Origin: a virus
IMG/VR virus record: IMGVR_UViG_3300033141_002284
Location: 1 to 58,011 of that record
DNA length: 58,011 bases
Direction: 5' to 3' (one strand)
Shown here: piece by piece, positions 6,372 through 14,485 of the stretch
Layout of the letters: each line of letters begins with the position of its first letter
Numbering within the stretch: the first letter of the stretch is position 1
Notes under the pieces: model-generated
What the model was told of the DNA's origin: nothing
Databases searched by the model: none
The model's input: the letters and a program-made list of their open reading frames with translations, nothing else
Position numbers and translations under genes: made by a program

Positions 6372-7103
6372 TTACATCGGATATTCTTGTATAAGTTCCT
6401 TCCCCCATATTTCTTTTAAACTGTCCTTGAGAAATACAGGAATATTTACAAACTGGCAATAATCAACAATCTCAGTTATACACTCTCGCTTAGGGATAAT
6501 CTTGCCTTTACGATTACCAGTTTCTGCGCCAATAATTACCCAGTCTGGACTAATATAGAATTCTATGCGTTCCAGCAATGGTTCAAAAGAAAGAAAGATT
6601 GTATAATCCTCATCGTCCCACGTTGTATCGAAGATCAAATCAGCAAATGCGTCCATCATAGATTGATCAGTGATTGTCGTTCCCAGCCAACAGTTTAATG
6701 GAAAAACATAACATGAATATATTGATGGTGTTTTGGTTAGAAACTGGAATATATGTTCAGGATGTTTTTTAATCTTATCCAATACCCTATGCATCCATTC
6801 TCTATCCCACCAGCAAATATCGCTCATACTATCAACAAATATTCGACTTGGTTTTTTAGGAAAGGCTCTATCAAAATTACTATAAAGAAATGTAGGCTCG
6901 AAGTTTTTCAATTTCTTATATAATTCCAACCATTCTTTAGGTCTTTCTTCTCCTGAATATAAATAATTGATTTCCTTATTTGCAATTTGTCGAGCAATTC
7001 TTTTTGCTATTTTTCGAGCATAACAGTAAGAACAGTTATTCCGACATCCCCATACTGGATTCCAAGTATAATCACACCAGTCGATTTTAGTTTTATTTAT
7101 CAT
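6372..7103 (-). CDS. DUF5131/Gp37-Gp68 family radical SAM-like protein
   Basis: The 243-residue protein opens with KIDWCDYTWNPVWGC and a CxxxCxxC cluster (Cys20, Cys24, Cys27; CRNNCSYCY) that should bind a 4Fe-4S cluster. Later DSMSD, FLTKTP, GTTI and the EPLLERI-WVIIGAETG pair are typical of this phage family. The reaction is unknown. Family members often neighbour the TcmP partner, but none is seen here. It overlaps the operator-like sequence at 6359-6374 with its stop codon. Confidence 0.8.
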   Translation of the reverse strand: MINKTKIDWCDYTWNPVWGCRNNCSYCYARKIAKRIARQIANKEINYLYSGEERPKEWLELYKKLKNFEPTFLYSNFDRAFPKKPSRIFVDSMSDICWWDREWMHRVLDKIKKHPEHIFQFLTKTPSIYSCYVFPLNCWLGTTITDQSMMDAFADLIFDTTWDDEDYTIFLSFEPLLERIEFYISPDWVIIGAETGNRKGKIIPKRECITEIVDYCQFVNIPVFLKDSLKEIWGKELIQEYPM

Positions 7104-7118
7104 TATTCCCTCGCATTA

Positions 7119-7140
7119 TTCGTAAACTGGCTTTACAATT
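7119..7140. promoter_or_regulatory. Palindromic operator-like site
   Basis: Arms CGTAAA and TTTACA flank CTGGC, the same 5-base spacing as the perfect copies. It lies between a terminator and the start of the DUF5131 gene, where a repressor could act. Confidence 0.45.
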
Positions 7141-7191
7141 AAAAAACGGCTGCCGACAGGGAAAAGGTAAGGATCGGAAAAGTCGACAGCC
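7141..7191 (-). terminator. Intrinsic terminator after the AbrB-like gene
   Basis: On the minus strand GGCTGTCGAC (7191-7182) pairs with GTCGGCAGCC (7157-7148), ten pairs with one T-G, across a 24-base loop. GTTTTTT follows. Confidence 0.6.
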
Positions 7192-7214
7192 ATAGGAGGT
7201 ACTTTAAACATACC

Positions 7215-7388
7215 CTATTTTTTTTCCGGTTTCAACGATAAAATTTTTGGATCTAGCGTATCGATCGATAATTGAATCTTATCGCCATACTCCAATTTGT
7301 TCTGCTCTATCCAGCTTTTCGGCAAGGTGATCTCATAACCGCGAGGCCCTCGCTGCCTCAAACTGAAGGTATTGATTGTATATTGCAT
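7215..7388 (-). CDS. AbrB/MazE-like swapped-hairpin DNA-binding protein
   Basis: The 57-residue product contains RGYEITLPKSWIEQNKLEYGDKIQL, the usual strand-PKxW-helix-GD pattern of the SpoVT/AbrB fold. These proteins bind DNA as dimers, often as antitoxins or transition regulators. No toxin gene abuts it. AAAGGAG precedes ATG 7388 and a terminator follows. It is one of two small regulators next to each other, and either might read the dispersed palindromes. Confidence 0.65.
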   Translation of the reverse strand: MQYTINTFSLRQRGPRGYEITLPKSWIEQNKLEYGDKIQLSIDTLDPKILSLKPEKK

Positions 7389-7419
7389 AATGCTTCTCCT
7401 TTAAAATATAAAATATCTA

Positions 7420-7441
7420 ACAGGCTTTAAAAATCGCCTGT
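7420..7441 (-). terminator. Weak hairpin between the RHH and AbrB genes
   Basis: ACAGGC (7441-7436) pairs with GCCTGT (7425-7420) on the minus strand, followed by a T-rich TAGATATTTTATATTTT. It may be a terminator or processing site. Confidence 0.3.
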
Positions 7442-7498
7442 ATAGTACCTGCATGTACCCATATTAAACTTTATTTCCAATCCTACCAATAGACTTGT

Positions 7499-7732
7499 TC
7501 ATGATAATTTAGCCTTAATTTCTTCATTTTCTTCTATCAATTTTCGCACTAATTTCTCTAATGTTAAAATACTTTCATGACTATATTCTATAGGTCTTTT
7601 CGGATACCGGCGCATCATTTGACCAAGCGATTCCTGGACTAATTCCGAAAAAGACCGGTTATCCAGCTTACAATAATCTATAGCCGTATTATATAAATCT
7701 TCATCTATTGAAATTCTTTTTCTAATCTTCAT
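7499..7732 (-). CDS. Ribbon-helix-helix (CopG-like) regulator
   Basis: From ATG 7732, which overlaps the HNH gene stop, the protein has 77 residues. It begins KIRKRISIDEDLYNTAIDYC and continues NRSFSELVQESL, the strand-helix-helix of RHH repressors, then a C-terminal coiled coil. Such dimers bind short palindromes, which makes it a candidate for the repeated TTGTAAA sites. That link is inference. Confidence 0.6.
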   Translation of the reverse strand: MKIRKRISIDEDLYNTAIDYCKLDNRSFSELVQESLGQMMRRYPKRPIEYSHESILTLEKLVRKLIEENEEIKAKLS

Positions 7733-8265
7733 ATAGCTTTCTTCCATATTTTATAATTAATAATATCTCCAATATTTGTATTGCTTATTCCGTAAATAAG
7801 TCCTAGCTCTTTTTTAGTTATCCCGCCATCTTTATATCTTTTTCTTATTTCATTGGCTTCTTTCATAGTTAATTTCGCACGTGATGAATTTTGACAATTT
7901 TCCGCATTAGTTACCCAATGGCAATTGGAAGGTTCATAGTTTCCATCATTATCTATCCTATCAATTTGAGCTTTCGCAAATGGTTTAGTACCCATATCTT
8001 TATAAAAATTTTTAAACGAATACAACCAACGATTACACATAGTAATCCCTCTACCGCCATATCTGTGGAATAAACAATAATTTTTATCATAACATCTTAT
8101 TTTTATATTTGCCCAAATTCTATATTCAGGCGTTGCTCGCATACCGTGCCGTTCATATTTTGATATTAATGGATCACCATACTTTTTAAATTTTTGATAA
8201 TGTTTGACACAAAATCCTTTTGCTAAATACTTATTTTCACAGCCTTCAATTGAACACGTTCTCAT
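7729..8265 (-). CDS. HNH homing-type endonuclease, copy 1
   Basis: The 178-residue protein has an N-terminal zinc knuckle (CSIEGCENKYLAKGFCVKH) and the core HRYGGRGITMCNRW ... DMGTKP ... IDRIDNDGNYEPSNCHW, the typical phage HNH nuclease with its catalytic His and Asn. A C-terminal helix-turn-helix-like segment follows (ITKKELGLIYGISNTNI). A paralogue is at 9688-10242. Such free-standing nucleases cut at related loci and spread between phages. It sits between SSB and the RHH gene. Confidence 0.8.
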   Translation of the reverse strand: MRTCSIEGCENKYLAKGFCVKHYQKFKKYGDPLISKYERHGMRATPEYRIWANIKIRCYDKNYCLFHRYGGRGITMCNRWLYSFKNFYKDMGTKPFAKAQIDRIDNDGNYEPSNCHWVTNAENCQNSSRAKLTMKEANEIRKRYKDGGITKKELGLIYGISNTNIGDIINYKIWKKAI

Positions 8266-8273
8266 GGTTCACC

Positions 8274-8705
8274 TCAAAACGGAATTTTATCATCTTCAAA
8301 ATCTTCTTCCGCCATAGGTGTAATATCGGGATCAGATGCCACGGACGGAGTATTGCTTGATACACTTTCTTGATTTCTTTTGCCACCAACAAATTGCAAT
8401 TTATCAACCATGATCTTGACTACGCTTCGATTATTTCCATCCTTATCAGTCCATCGATCCTGTTTTAATGATCCCGATATTACAACCTGTTTCCCTTTGA
8501 TCATATATTCAGCCAACGATTCAGCCCGCTTACCAAATATATTACATTGAAAAAACGATACTTCATCTTGCCATTCGTCATTTCTTTTTACGCTTCTGTT
8601 GTTTGCAATCGAAAAGTTAAGAATAGCATATCCATTAGCTGTATATTTAAGCTCAGCATCTCTTACCAATCTAGCCACCAAAATTACATTATTAATATCC
8701 TGCAC
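8274..8705 (-). CDS. ssb: Single-stranded DNA-binding protein
   Basis: The 143-residue protein starts at a GTG six bases after GGAGG. It has the OB-fold pattern NNVILVARLVRDAELKYTANG, FSIANNR, FFQCNIFGKRAE and GKQVVISGSLKQDRW, then a disordered linker and the acidic DDKIPF tail that recruits replication and repair partners. It should coat single-stranded DNA during phage replication and Erf-mediated recombination. Confidence 0.92.
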   Translation of the reverse strand: MQDINNVILVARLVRDAELKYTANGYAILNFSIANNRSVKRNDEWQDEVSFFQCNIFGKRAESLAEYMIKGKQVVISGSLKQDRWTDKDGNNRSVVKIMVDKLQFVGGKRNQESVSSNTPSVASDPDITPMAEEDFEDDKIPF

Positions 8706-8714
8706 AATATCCTC

Positions 8715-8909
8715 CTATAAATTAAATCTTGTAGCATTCATTTTATTTTCTTGTCTTACAGTCATAACTCCGTCAATACCATAGTCTTTATATCCTTTCT
8801 TTCGTAATCGCTCAGATACTATATATTCTGCTTGAGCAGGCGAATAAGCATGTACTACCGTATTACTTAATTTTACATGATGATAATATACAATATATGG
8901 TTCTTTCAT
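8715..8909 (-). CDS. Hypothetical protein (64 aa)
   Basis: The product reads as a small alpha/beta protein (PYIVYYHHVKLSNTVVHAYSPAQAEYIV). The start overlaps the upstream stop as ATGA. No family is recognised. Confidence 0.5.
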   Translation of the reverse strand: MKEPYIVYYHHVKLSNTVVHAYSPAQAEYIVSERLRKKGYKDYGIDGVMTVRQENKMNATRFNL

Positions 8910-9070
8910 GCTTCATCTATCCGTTTATATATCTCACCTAGTTTATACGATTGCTTAAGCGTCAAATCTTTTCCAGTTTCTAACAATCCATCAACAGATT
9001 CAATAAATCCGATTTCCCAATCATTCAATTTATCTTGCTGATCAATTAACCAATTAGTTTTTTTATCCAT
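8906..9070 (-). CDS. Hypothetical protein (54 aa)
   Basis: A charged helical product (TNWLIDQQDKLNDWEIGFIE) that ends YKLGEIYKRIDEA and overlaps the next start as ATGA. The ribosome site is weak (AAGAAAAAA), so coupling to a neighbour is likely. Confidence 0.45.
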   Translation of the reverse strand: MDKKTNWLIDQQDKLNDWEIGFIESVDGLLETGKDLTLKQSYKLGEIYKRIDEA

Positions 9071-9092
9071 TTTTTTCTTGTCTGTTCGCTAA

Positions 9093-9695
9093 TCATCTTC
9101 GTTCCTTAAGATACTTAAACCCATCTATGACCATTTCCCAATGGAGATGATTGCCGGAGCTAATCCCCGTAGAACCCACCAACCCAATGAGTTGTCCCAT
9201 TTTGATAGACTGCCCCTCTTTTACATAACTCTCACTCAAATGGCCGTAAATTGAATACAAACCATCTTCATGTTTTATCGTAATCATACATCCCATAACA
9301 GGATGACCTTTATAAAAAACATGGTTATGCCAGCCTGGCACTAAATAATGCTCTATAACTTCACCTGCTAATACTGCATAAACCGGAGTGCCTTTCGATG
9401 CAGCTAAATCAAGCCCACGGTGTAACCGCTCTGCGCCGCCGCCCATAGGATTGGTACGAATACCCGTAGCCGATGACACCCGGATTTGTTTAACAGGTTG
9501 CGAATAAGGAAGAGGCTTAAGCTGTGTCTTTAAATTAGCTACTACTTGCTCTTTGACTGCCAGCATAGCTTCAAGCTGGATTATCCGAATGCTGTCAGCC
9601 TGTTTGTCAGTCTCAATGTCAAATCGAATACCTAATCCACCAACTATTATTATAGAAAATACAATAATTGGTATTTCTATTTTTATTTTATCCAT
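9093..9695 (-). CDS. Membrane-anchored M23 (LytM) peptidase
   Basis: The 200-residue protein has an N-terminal membrane helix (residues 8-22), a short coiled coil and an M23 domain. Zinc ligands are visible as HxxxD (His92, Asp96 in HRGLD) and HxH (His183, His185 in GNHLHW), with GHLS between. It should cleave peptidoglycan cross-links and act in lysis or in DNA entry. It lies away from the NlpC/P60 lysis gene, between SSB and an HNH gene whose tail it overlaps. Confidence 0.85.
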   Translation of the reverse strand: MDKIKIEIPIIVFSIIIVGGLGIRFDIETDKQADSIRIIQLEAMLAVKEQVVANLKTQLKPLPYSQPVKQIRVSSATGIRTNPMGGGAERLHRGLDLAASKGTPVYAVLAGEVIEHYLVPGWHNHVFYKGHPVMGCMITIKHEDGLYSIYGHLSESYVKEGQSIKMGQLIGLVGSTGISSGNHLHWEMVIDGFKYLKERR

Positions 9696-10242
9696 GTTGT
9701 GCCTCTATTTGATTATCCTTCCATGTCTTATATGTTATTACATTTCCAATTGTCGAAAAATCAACTCCATAGATAAGGCTCAATTTTTTGTATGTTATAT
9801 TTCTTGTTTTATAACTTTCCCTTATTTCTTTGGCTTTTTGCATATTCAATTTAACACATTCTCTGTTTCTTCCATTTTCTGTTGCTGTAGCCCAATGGCA
9901 GTTCTCTTTATAATATCCTTTATTATTATCTATCCGATCAATTTGTGCTTTTGGAAAGGGTTTTGGCCCCATATCTTTAAAAAAAGCTATAAAACTATTC
10001 TTCCATTTATCACATACCATAATCCCACGCCCACCATAGCGACGATATAAATGATAATTACTATTATAACATCTTTGTTTTATACGAGCCCAAGCATAAT
10101 ATTCTGAAGTATCTTTCATGCCATGTTTTTCAGCTTTTTTAAAAAATGGATCGCCATGTTTCCATAGTCTCAAATAATGCTTTCTGCACAATCCTTTGGC
10201 TTTATGTTTATTTTCGCATCCTTCTATTTTGCAGATTCTCAT
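9688..10242 (-). CDS. HNH homing-type endonuclease, copy 2
   Basis: ATG 10242 follows AGGACGTATT and gives 184 residues that align along the whole length with copy 1: knuckle CKIEGCENKHKAKGLCRKH, core YRRYGGRGIMVCDKW, IDRIDNNKGYYKENCHW and a C-terminal HTH-like end. Its leader can fold to hide the ribosome site (10243-10304). That is reminiscent of homing endonuclease genes in T4, where hairpins block early translation. Confidence 0.8.
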   Translation of the reverse strand: MRICKIEGCENKHKAKGLCRKHYLRLWKHGDPFFKKAEKHGMKDTSEYYAWARIKQRCYNSNYHLYRRYGGRGIMVCDKWKNSFIAFFKDMGPKPFPKAQIDRIDNNKGYYKENCHWATATENGRNRECVKLNMQKAKEIRESYKTRNITYKKLSLIYGVDFSTIGNVITYKTWKDNQIEAQHG

Positions 10243-10304
10243 AATACGTCCTACGTCCTGTAGTTTAGTCGGTTTGGGGGAGAAGGACGTATTACTCCCC
10301 CCAA
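10243..10304 (-). promoter_or_regulatory. Pseudoknot-capable leader masking the HNH ribosome site
   Basis: On the minus strand a G-rich stem (10304-10295 with 10282-10274) holds AATACGTCCT (10293-10284) in its loop. That loop is fully complementary over ten bases to AGGACGTATT (10252-10243), the sequence directly before ATG 10242. Pairing would hide the ribosome site. Confidence 0.5.
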
Positions 10305-10341
10305 GCTGCCGCCTGCCGACTGTTATATTATGCATTATCTG

Positions 10342-10806
10342 TTATCCTTTGTCAAGCTCAGCCTTGAGCCGCTTTATCTCATCCAATCCATAATCCCTAT
10401 CACTCTCCATTAGTTTAAATCTGTCCTCACATTCGGAGTTGTTTTCTTTTAGCTCGGCTATCTCAGCCATCAGCCAATCAAACAGCACCCCTAGATCTGG
10501 TAGAGCATTATGATTACCGGTTGCCTCTTGCCACATTTTCTCTGCCCTTTTTGTACGTTTCCGCTGCATAGCAAAGAGAACGTTTAATTCCTTGTTCTCA
10601 GTTACCTTGAGCTGTTCAAAATCTTCTGATTGTGCTAATTGCATTTCCAGCATCGTATAATTATCATCAGCTATTTGTAGTTTTCGCTGTGCTATCTCAA
10701 TCTCTGATATGAGCCATGCTATATTATTTTTGACTGACCATTCAGCCTTTAATACATAGTTCCCTTTCAACCATTTTTTTATTTCTGCTATTCTATGTTC
10801 ACTCAT
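10342..10806 (-). CDS. Hypothetical coiled-coil protein
   Basis: The 154-residue product is almost all helical and charged, with heptads at both ends (IEIAQRKLQIADDNYTMLEMQL and the C-terminal EIKRLKAELDKG). It resembles the many small coiled-coil proteins of phage accessory operons and has no recognised catalytic motif. Confidence 0.5.
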   Translation of the reverse strand: MSEHRIAEIKKWLKGNYVLKAEWSVKNNIAWLISEIEIAQRKLQIADDNYTMLEMQLAQSEDFEQLKVTENKELNVLFAMQRKRTKRAEKMWQEATGNHNALPDLGVLFDWLMAEIAELKENNSECEDRFKLMESDRDYGLDEIKRLKAELDKG

Positions 10807-10966
10807 CTTTATTCTTCTCCCCTATTCCCCACCAACAATTACTACAGTAACGGCGACCATCTATTTCATGCGTATTTGACAAAGCCACTTCCTTTTTGCA
10901 TTTGTAACAGCGAATATCTACATATAAAATAGCATCTAATATATTTATCATTCGTTCTTCACTCAT
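10799..10966 (-). CDS. Small zinc-finger protein (55 aa)
   Basis: GGGAGGG precedes ATG 10966. Residues 20-44 hold CYKC and CSNC, one four-cysteine zinc site. The end overlaps the next gene start. Function unknown. Confidence 0.55.
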   Translation of the reverse strand: MSEERMINILDAILYVDIRCYKCKKEVALSNTHEIDGRRYCSNCWWGIGEKNKDE

Positions 10967-11081
10967 CTTCGCCCTCCCGAAATACTATTTCTGTTGTTTT
11001 AGATACAAATAAAAATATTGCTGGCAAAAACCAAAATGCAATTTCTCCAGAATCACAATCGCTATTCGCTCTAATCTTCAT
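10959..11081 (-). CDS. Small membrane peptide (40 aa)
   Basis: GGGGGAG precedes ATG 11081. Residues 14-26 (IAFWFLPAIFLFV) form one hydrophobic segment flanked by charged ends. It overlaps genes on both sides, as translationally coupled genes do. Confidence 0.4.
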   Translation of the reverse strand: MKIRANSDCDSGEIAFWFLPAIFLFVSKTTEIVFREGEDE

Positions 11082-11289
11082 ATTTTCTCCCCCACAGATT
11101 CAAGAAATTTATTGTTGCCTTATTTGCTATCTCATGTATGTCCTGTCTGTTTTTATAGCGTTTTATATTCCTTGCATATTCATCTTTGAACGCCATCGCT
11201 ATGTTTGCCTGATAGGCATAAAAAAGACTATCGTCATCTTTAATCGCCTTTGTTATTGTTTCTACCGCTTTTGCTATCTGATCACTCAT
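11071..11289 (-). CDS. Conserved small phage protein (72 aa)
   Basis: The pattern ITKAIKDDDSLFYAYQANIAMAFKDE followed by DIHEIANKATINFL is common in phage genomes without an assigned role. No membrane or metal motif is present. Confidence 0.55.
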   Translation of the reverse strand: MSDQIAKAVETITKAIKDDDSLFYAYQANIAMAFKDEYARNIKRYKNRQDIHEIANKATINFLNLWGRKYED

Positions 11290-11307
11290 CTCTATCCTCC
11301 AATGCTT

Positions 11308-11409
11308 TCATGTATTCATCTGCCTGCCAATCGTAAAAATACCATGAACAAGAAAACCTAAATTAAATGCCAGCACTGCTATTATTATAGCTATCCAAAT
11401 AGGGATCAT
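11308..11409 (-). CDS. Single-pass membrane peptide (33 aa)
   Basis: AAGGAG precedes ATG 11409, and a hydrophobic helix spans residues 2-21 (IPIWIAIIIAVLAFNLGFLV). It is coupled to the upstream ORF by ATGA. Confidence 0.45.
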   Translation of the reverse strand: MIPIWIAIIIAVLAFNLGFLVHGIFTIGRQMNT

Positions 11410-11528
11410 TTCTTTATCTCCTTTTTAGGATATAATATCGGCGGTGGCCCAGTGGATTGTTGTTCATCCAGTTTATCAATAAGAGCTTTCAAATATAAAT
11501 ATACTTCTCCGACGGCTTTTATTTTCAT
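11406..11528 (-). CDS. Small hypothetical protein (40 aa)
   Basis: AAGGAAAG precedes ATG 11528. The product has one helix (VYLYLKALIDKLDEQ) and a proline-rich end (TGPPPIL). The stop overlaps the next ATG. Confidence 0.4.
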   Translation of the reverse strand: MKIKAVGEVYLYLKALIDKLDEQQSTGPPPILYPKKEIKK

Positions 11529-11537
11529 AATCTTTCC

Positions 11538-12353
11538 TTAAAATAATCCGTAATCGCTATCTTCAGCTATATCCAGTCTTGCTTTTCCCCCTGATTCTCT
11601 CTGCGATAATTTTTCCTTTTTTTGCTCTAAACCAGATACTCCTGCCCGTTCCCATGCAGCCGTTACTTTCGGTTCTATAATTGGATATTCCTCAATCGTT
11701 TCTATCCATCCATTAGGATGTTGTGTCATAATATGTACTTCAGTGCTTAAACGCATACGGTTCCAATCTTCATCGCTTCCACCAGCACCAACTGATACGA
11801 TGTGTATCATCTGCCCTTCATCTGCTAATAACGGTTTTAAAGAAGCTTCACAATAAGGATGCGCTAATTTATAATCAGCCATATTTCGATAACTGCCTTC
11901 AAGCGGATCGGATTCCTGCTCATATCGCCATGTTGTCCAGAGACAATAAATATCTCTGACATCAACATCCTTTTCGTAACATTCAGAAATAGTATATTCA
12001 AGCACTTTTGACATTTCCCGAATACTTAAATCTGCACTACTTTTCATTCCATTATCAGGATAGCAATTGAATTTGATACCTTTATGAATATTATCTTTTC
12101 CGCAATTTTGTTTCATAGCTAATCGATTAATGAGTTCTTGATATAATCCCCATTGGCTGGTGGTTTTCTTTTTGTACCAAATCCCCATTTCAATTTCTAA
12201 TAGTTTTTCCTTGCCGGTTTTATCTTCATATTCTTTTTTCTTTTTTAAGAACTCGCTAACCCATTCTATTTCTTTTGGATCGACTAAATCTAAAATTACC
12301 CTACCGTTAACACCGCTCTTGATATGTGCTGCTATAAATTTAACCTTCATCAT
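11538..12353 (-). CDS. Putative recombination nuclease, NinB/HNHc-like
   Basis: The 271-residue protein sits in the recombination cluster after the exonuclease gene. An N-terminal half with an SADLSIREMSKVLEYTISEC helix precedes a block that looks like a degenerate HNH: MIHIVSVGAGGSDEDWNRMRLSTEVHIMTQHPNGW. Phage HNHc/DUF968-type proteins share GGSDEDWN and a spaced histidine pair, but cysteines seen in some relatives are missing here. Position beside Erf and a PD-(D/E)XK exonuclease fits a Holliday-junction or flap role; this is inference. Confidence 0.45.
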   Translation of the reverse strand: MMKVKFIAAHIKSGVNGRVILDLVDPKEIEWVSEFLKKKKEYEDKTGKEKLLEIEMGIWYKKKTTSQWGLYQELINRLAMKQNCGKDNIHKGIKFNCYPDNGMKSSADLSIREMSKVLEYTISECYEKDVDVRDIYCLWTTWRYEQESDPLEGSYRNMADYKLAHPYCEASLKPLLADEGQMIHIVSVGAGGSDEDWNRMRLSTEVHIMTQHPNGWIETIEEYPIIEPKVTAAWERAGVSGLEQKKEKLSQRESGGKARLDIAEDSDYGLF

Positions 12354-12910
12354 CCGCCTTTCCAGTGATAAATGCTCAGTGCTGCTAAAAAAGCATTTCG
12401 ATCTGTTGGCTGATTCTGTTCAACCAGCTTCGGCATACTCCCATCCTTTTTTAAGTATAAGTCATAAAGTTTATATTTTTCCGGCTTATCCTGTAATAGT
12501 TGATAGCCGTATAAAGCCACCCCGTCGATTTTAGTAGGCACTCCCGATTTAAGATCTAGAATAAAAGCCTGTTTACCTATAAATCCAAGCCGATCTGGAG
12601 TACCGCAATAATCGTACTTTTCGTTATATTGTCTTTGTTCAATCTGATAATAAAACGGATTATATAGTTCCAAATATTTGATATAAGAATTAAAGTATCC
12701 CTGGTATTCTGGTTTGACTTCTCCTAATCGATTTTCGTCATAAAATTGACAGATCAAATGAATATTTGTTCCCCTTATTCCGTATTTCGCAGGCCCCCGG
12801 AACGGGCGTATTAAACCCGCTCCGGTTATAATCTCATTAACTCCAGGCTTTTTTTTGCCATCGACTTTATAAATATGTTCTTCTTCTTCAAATTCAATGA
12901 TGTGTTTCAT
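12350..12910 (-). CDS. PD-(D/E)XK exonuclease of the recombination set
   Basis: The 186-residue protein has GTNIHLICQ (about 47-55), then GTPDR with Asp106, then FILDLKSG with Asp119 and Lys121, the GxxD...DxK core of phage and Cas4-like nucleases. Lying just after Erf and a coiled-coil protein, it should resect DNA ends to expose single strands for annealing. It overlaps both neighbours by four bases. Confidence 0.75.
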   Translation of the reverse strand: MKHIIEFEEEEHIYKVDGKKKPGVNEIITGAGLIRPFRGPAKYGIRGTNIHLICQFYDENRLGEVKPEYQGYFNSYIKYLELYNPFYYQIEQRQYNEKYDYCGTPDRLGFIGKQAFILDLKSGVPTKIDGVALYGYQLLQDKPEKYKLYDLYLKKDGSMPKLVEQNQPTDRNAFLAALSIYHWKGG

Positions 12911-13617
12911 ATTGCTTTAGTATCCGCATAAGCTTCAATTCCGCCGACCACCTCATTGGCGTCTTTTTTTAATGCGGTTACTGTCCGATTAATCTTGACC
13001 ACATCCAGCATTAAGAATTCCCGCTTGACTTTTAATGGATTAATAACCCGATATTTCCAGGTTGTCCGCATCTGCACACCGCTTTTTTTCATTTCTTTAG
13101 CGATGTTTCTTTCCGGTATTATGATCTCTTGCGCTCTTACTTCTTCGGCCATATTGAGAGATTGTTCTGCACCTTCTATATCACCGGCTTTTTCCAATCT
13201 TTCGGCTTCTCGAAGTCTTGCAGCTTCTTCTTTTGCTCTACGCTCTTCCTCTTCTTTACGGAGTTTAGCCTGGCGTTTTCTTTCCTCTTCTTCTTTCTTG
13301 CGCTTTTCGGCCAACATATAATCAGTAAGTTTTTTCTGAATTATCGACTTATTATTTTCAAAAGGCGCAAGATTCTCTTTCAGTTTTGCAACCGCTTTTT
13401 TATGCAATTGGTGCGCATCGCTTACCAGTTCATCAAAAGCCTCATGTACCAATACAATAAACTTTTGATTTTCCTGCTTTAAAACAATAGCGGCTTCTTG
13501 TGTTATTTCATCGGTAATTTTTATAGCTTGGATTTCTTGTGTTATGCTATCGCCCTTACCAATCAATCCCTGTTCTGCGCTTACAATGTCTTTAGATGCA
13601 ATCATTAAATTATTCAT
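12907..13617 (-). CDS. Coiled-coil protein of the Erf-exonuclease cluster
   Basis: The 236-residue protein has a long charged coiled coil from about 80 to 170 (EKRKKEEEERKRQAKLRKEE and on). The C-terminal globular part carries TWKYRVINPLKVKREFL and a final GGIEAYADTKAI. This C-terminal pattern recurs in phage proteins next to single-strand annealing genes. It probably helps recombination or organises DNA; no enzyme motif is visible. Confidence 0.6.
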   Translation of the reverse strand: MNNLMIASKDIVSAEQGLIGKGDSITQEIQAIKITDEITQEAAIVLKQENQKFIVLVHEAFDELVSDAHQLHKKAVAKLKENLAPFENNKSIIQKKLTDYMLAEKRKKEEEERKRQAKLRKEEEERRAKEEAARLREAERLEKAGDIEGAEQSLNMAEEVRAQEIIIPERNIAKEMKKSGVQMRTTWKYRVINPLKVKREFLMLDVVKINRTVTALKKDANEVVGGIEAYADTKAI

Positions 13618-13620
13618 TCT

Positions 13621-14466
13621 TTATTCTCCTTTATTTGTTTTTTTGATTAATGTTTTAGCCTGCCGCTCTATACTTTCAAGTAAAGCTTTTAAAGCCGCAA
13701 CATTTCCAGATTTATTTAATTCCGCTACTTTGTTTGTCAATATATTCCGCTGATTCGACGGAAAAAGATTCGCTCTATTCAGCCAGTTCAAAGCCTCGTC
13801 CACCATGGTATCAATAGATTTCTCTTCTTTTGGCGGTTTAATTTTCGGCTTTGGCGGAGCAGTCAGCCTTTCGCCTTCCGGCATACCCTCATCTATTTCT
13901 CTACCATCGATATCTTCTTCGCCAGTCATAATCCCAAAAGCATTACAAAAAGCATAGCGCTTTGAATATGTTTGTGCTGTCGCTACTTTTTGTGCTGCAT
14001 TCATATAGGCTTTGGGATCAATTGGAACCATAAAATCTGTTGACTCAGAATGTCCAGAAACATGATGAACTTCACAAATTGCTTTAAATGCTAAGTCTGT
14101 TTGCTCTGTTTTAATAATATATGAAAAACCGCACTCTTCTAATGGTTCCTGGACGGCTTTTACAATCGTATCTAAAGAAGCGTATCGATATCGTAATTCT
14201 CCATCTCTATCCCTTACATCTCGACTTTTAATAATTATCGGACATAATTTTTGAAACTTTGCTAAAGCCATGAAATAATCATCTCTGGCCGCTTCCGCTT
14301 TAAGTTCCCGCCTCATAGCTAACAGCTTCTCCATAGTTTCAACTGGCAATCCGTTTTCAATAGCCTTTGTTATCAACATTTCAGGATTAACCGAAACTAT
14401 GTTTTTTTTCTGCTTGACAATTCCTTTTTTATTTGGCGCTAATTTTTTAACTTTACCCTCTTCCAT
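13621..14466 (-). CDS. erf: Erf-family single-strand annealing protein
   Basis: ATG 14466 is chosen because GGAGG lies just upstream and the longer frame would start inside the -10 box. The 281-residue product has the Erf core: FMALAKFQKLCPIIIKSRDV, YRYASLDTIVKAVQEPLEECGFSY, a VHHVSGHSESTDF strand, and AAQKVATAQTYSKRYAFCNAFGI. Erf promotes annealing of complementary strands. It is the first gene after promoter 14486-14514. Confidence 0.88.
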   Translation of the reverse strand: MEEGKVKKLAPNKKGIVKQKKNIVSVNPEMLITKAIENGLPVETMEKLLAMRRELKAEAARDDYFMALAKFQKLCPIIIKSRDVRDRDGELRYRYASLDTIVKAVQEPLEECGFSYIIKTEQTDLAFKAICEVHHVSGHSESTDFMVPIDPKAYMNAAQKVATAQTYSKRYAFCNAFGIMTGEEDIDGREIDEGMPEGERLTAPPKPKIKPPKEEKSIDTMVDEALNWLNRANLFPSNQRNILTNKVAELNKSGNVAALKALLESIERQAKTLIKKTNKGE

Positions 14467-14485
14467 GATTACCTCCATAAAATGC

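Noticed and set aside
7141-7191. A plus-strand ribosome site and leader (ATAGGAGGTAC) near 7191-7200
   Set aside because: No ORF follows on the plus strand, and the inverted repeat with a T-run fits a minus-strand terminator.
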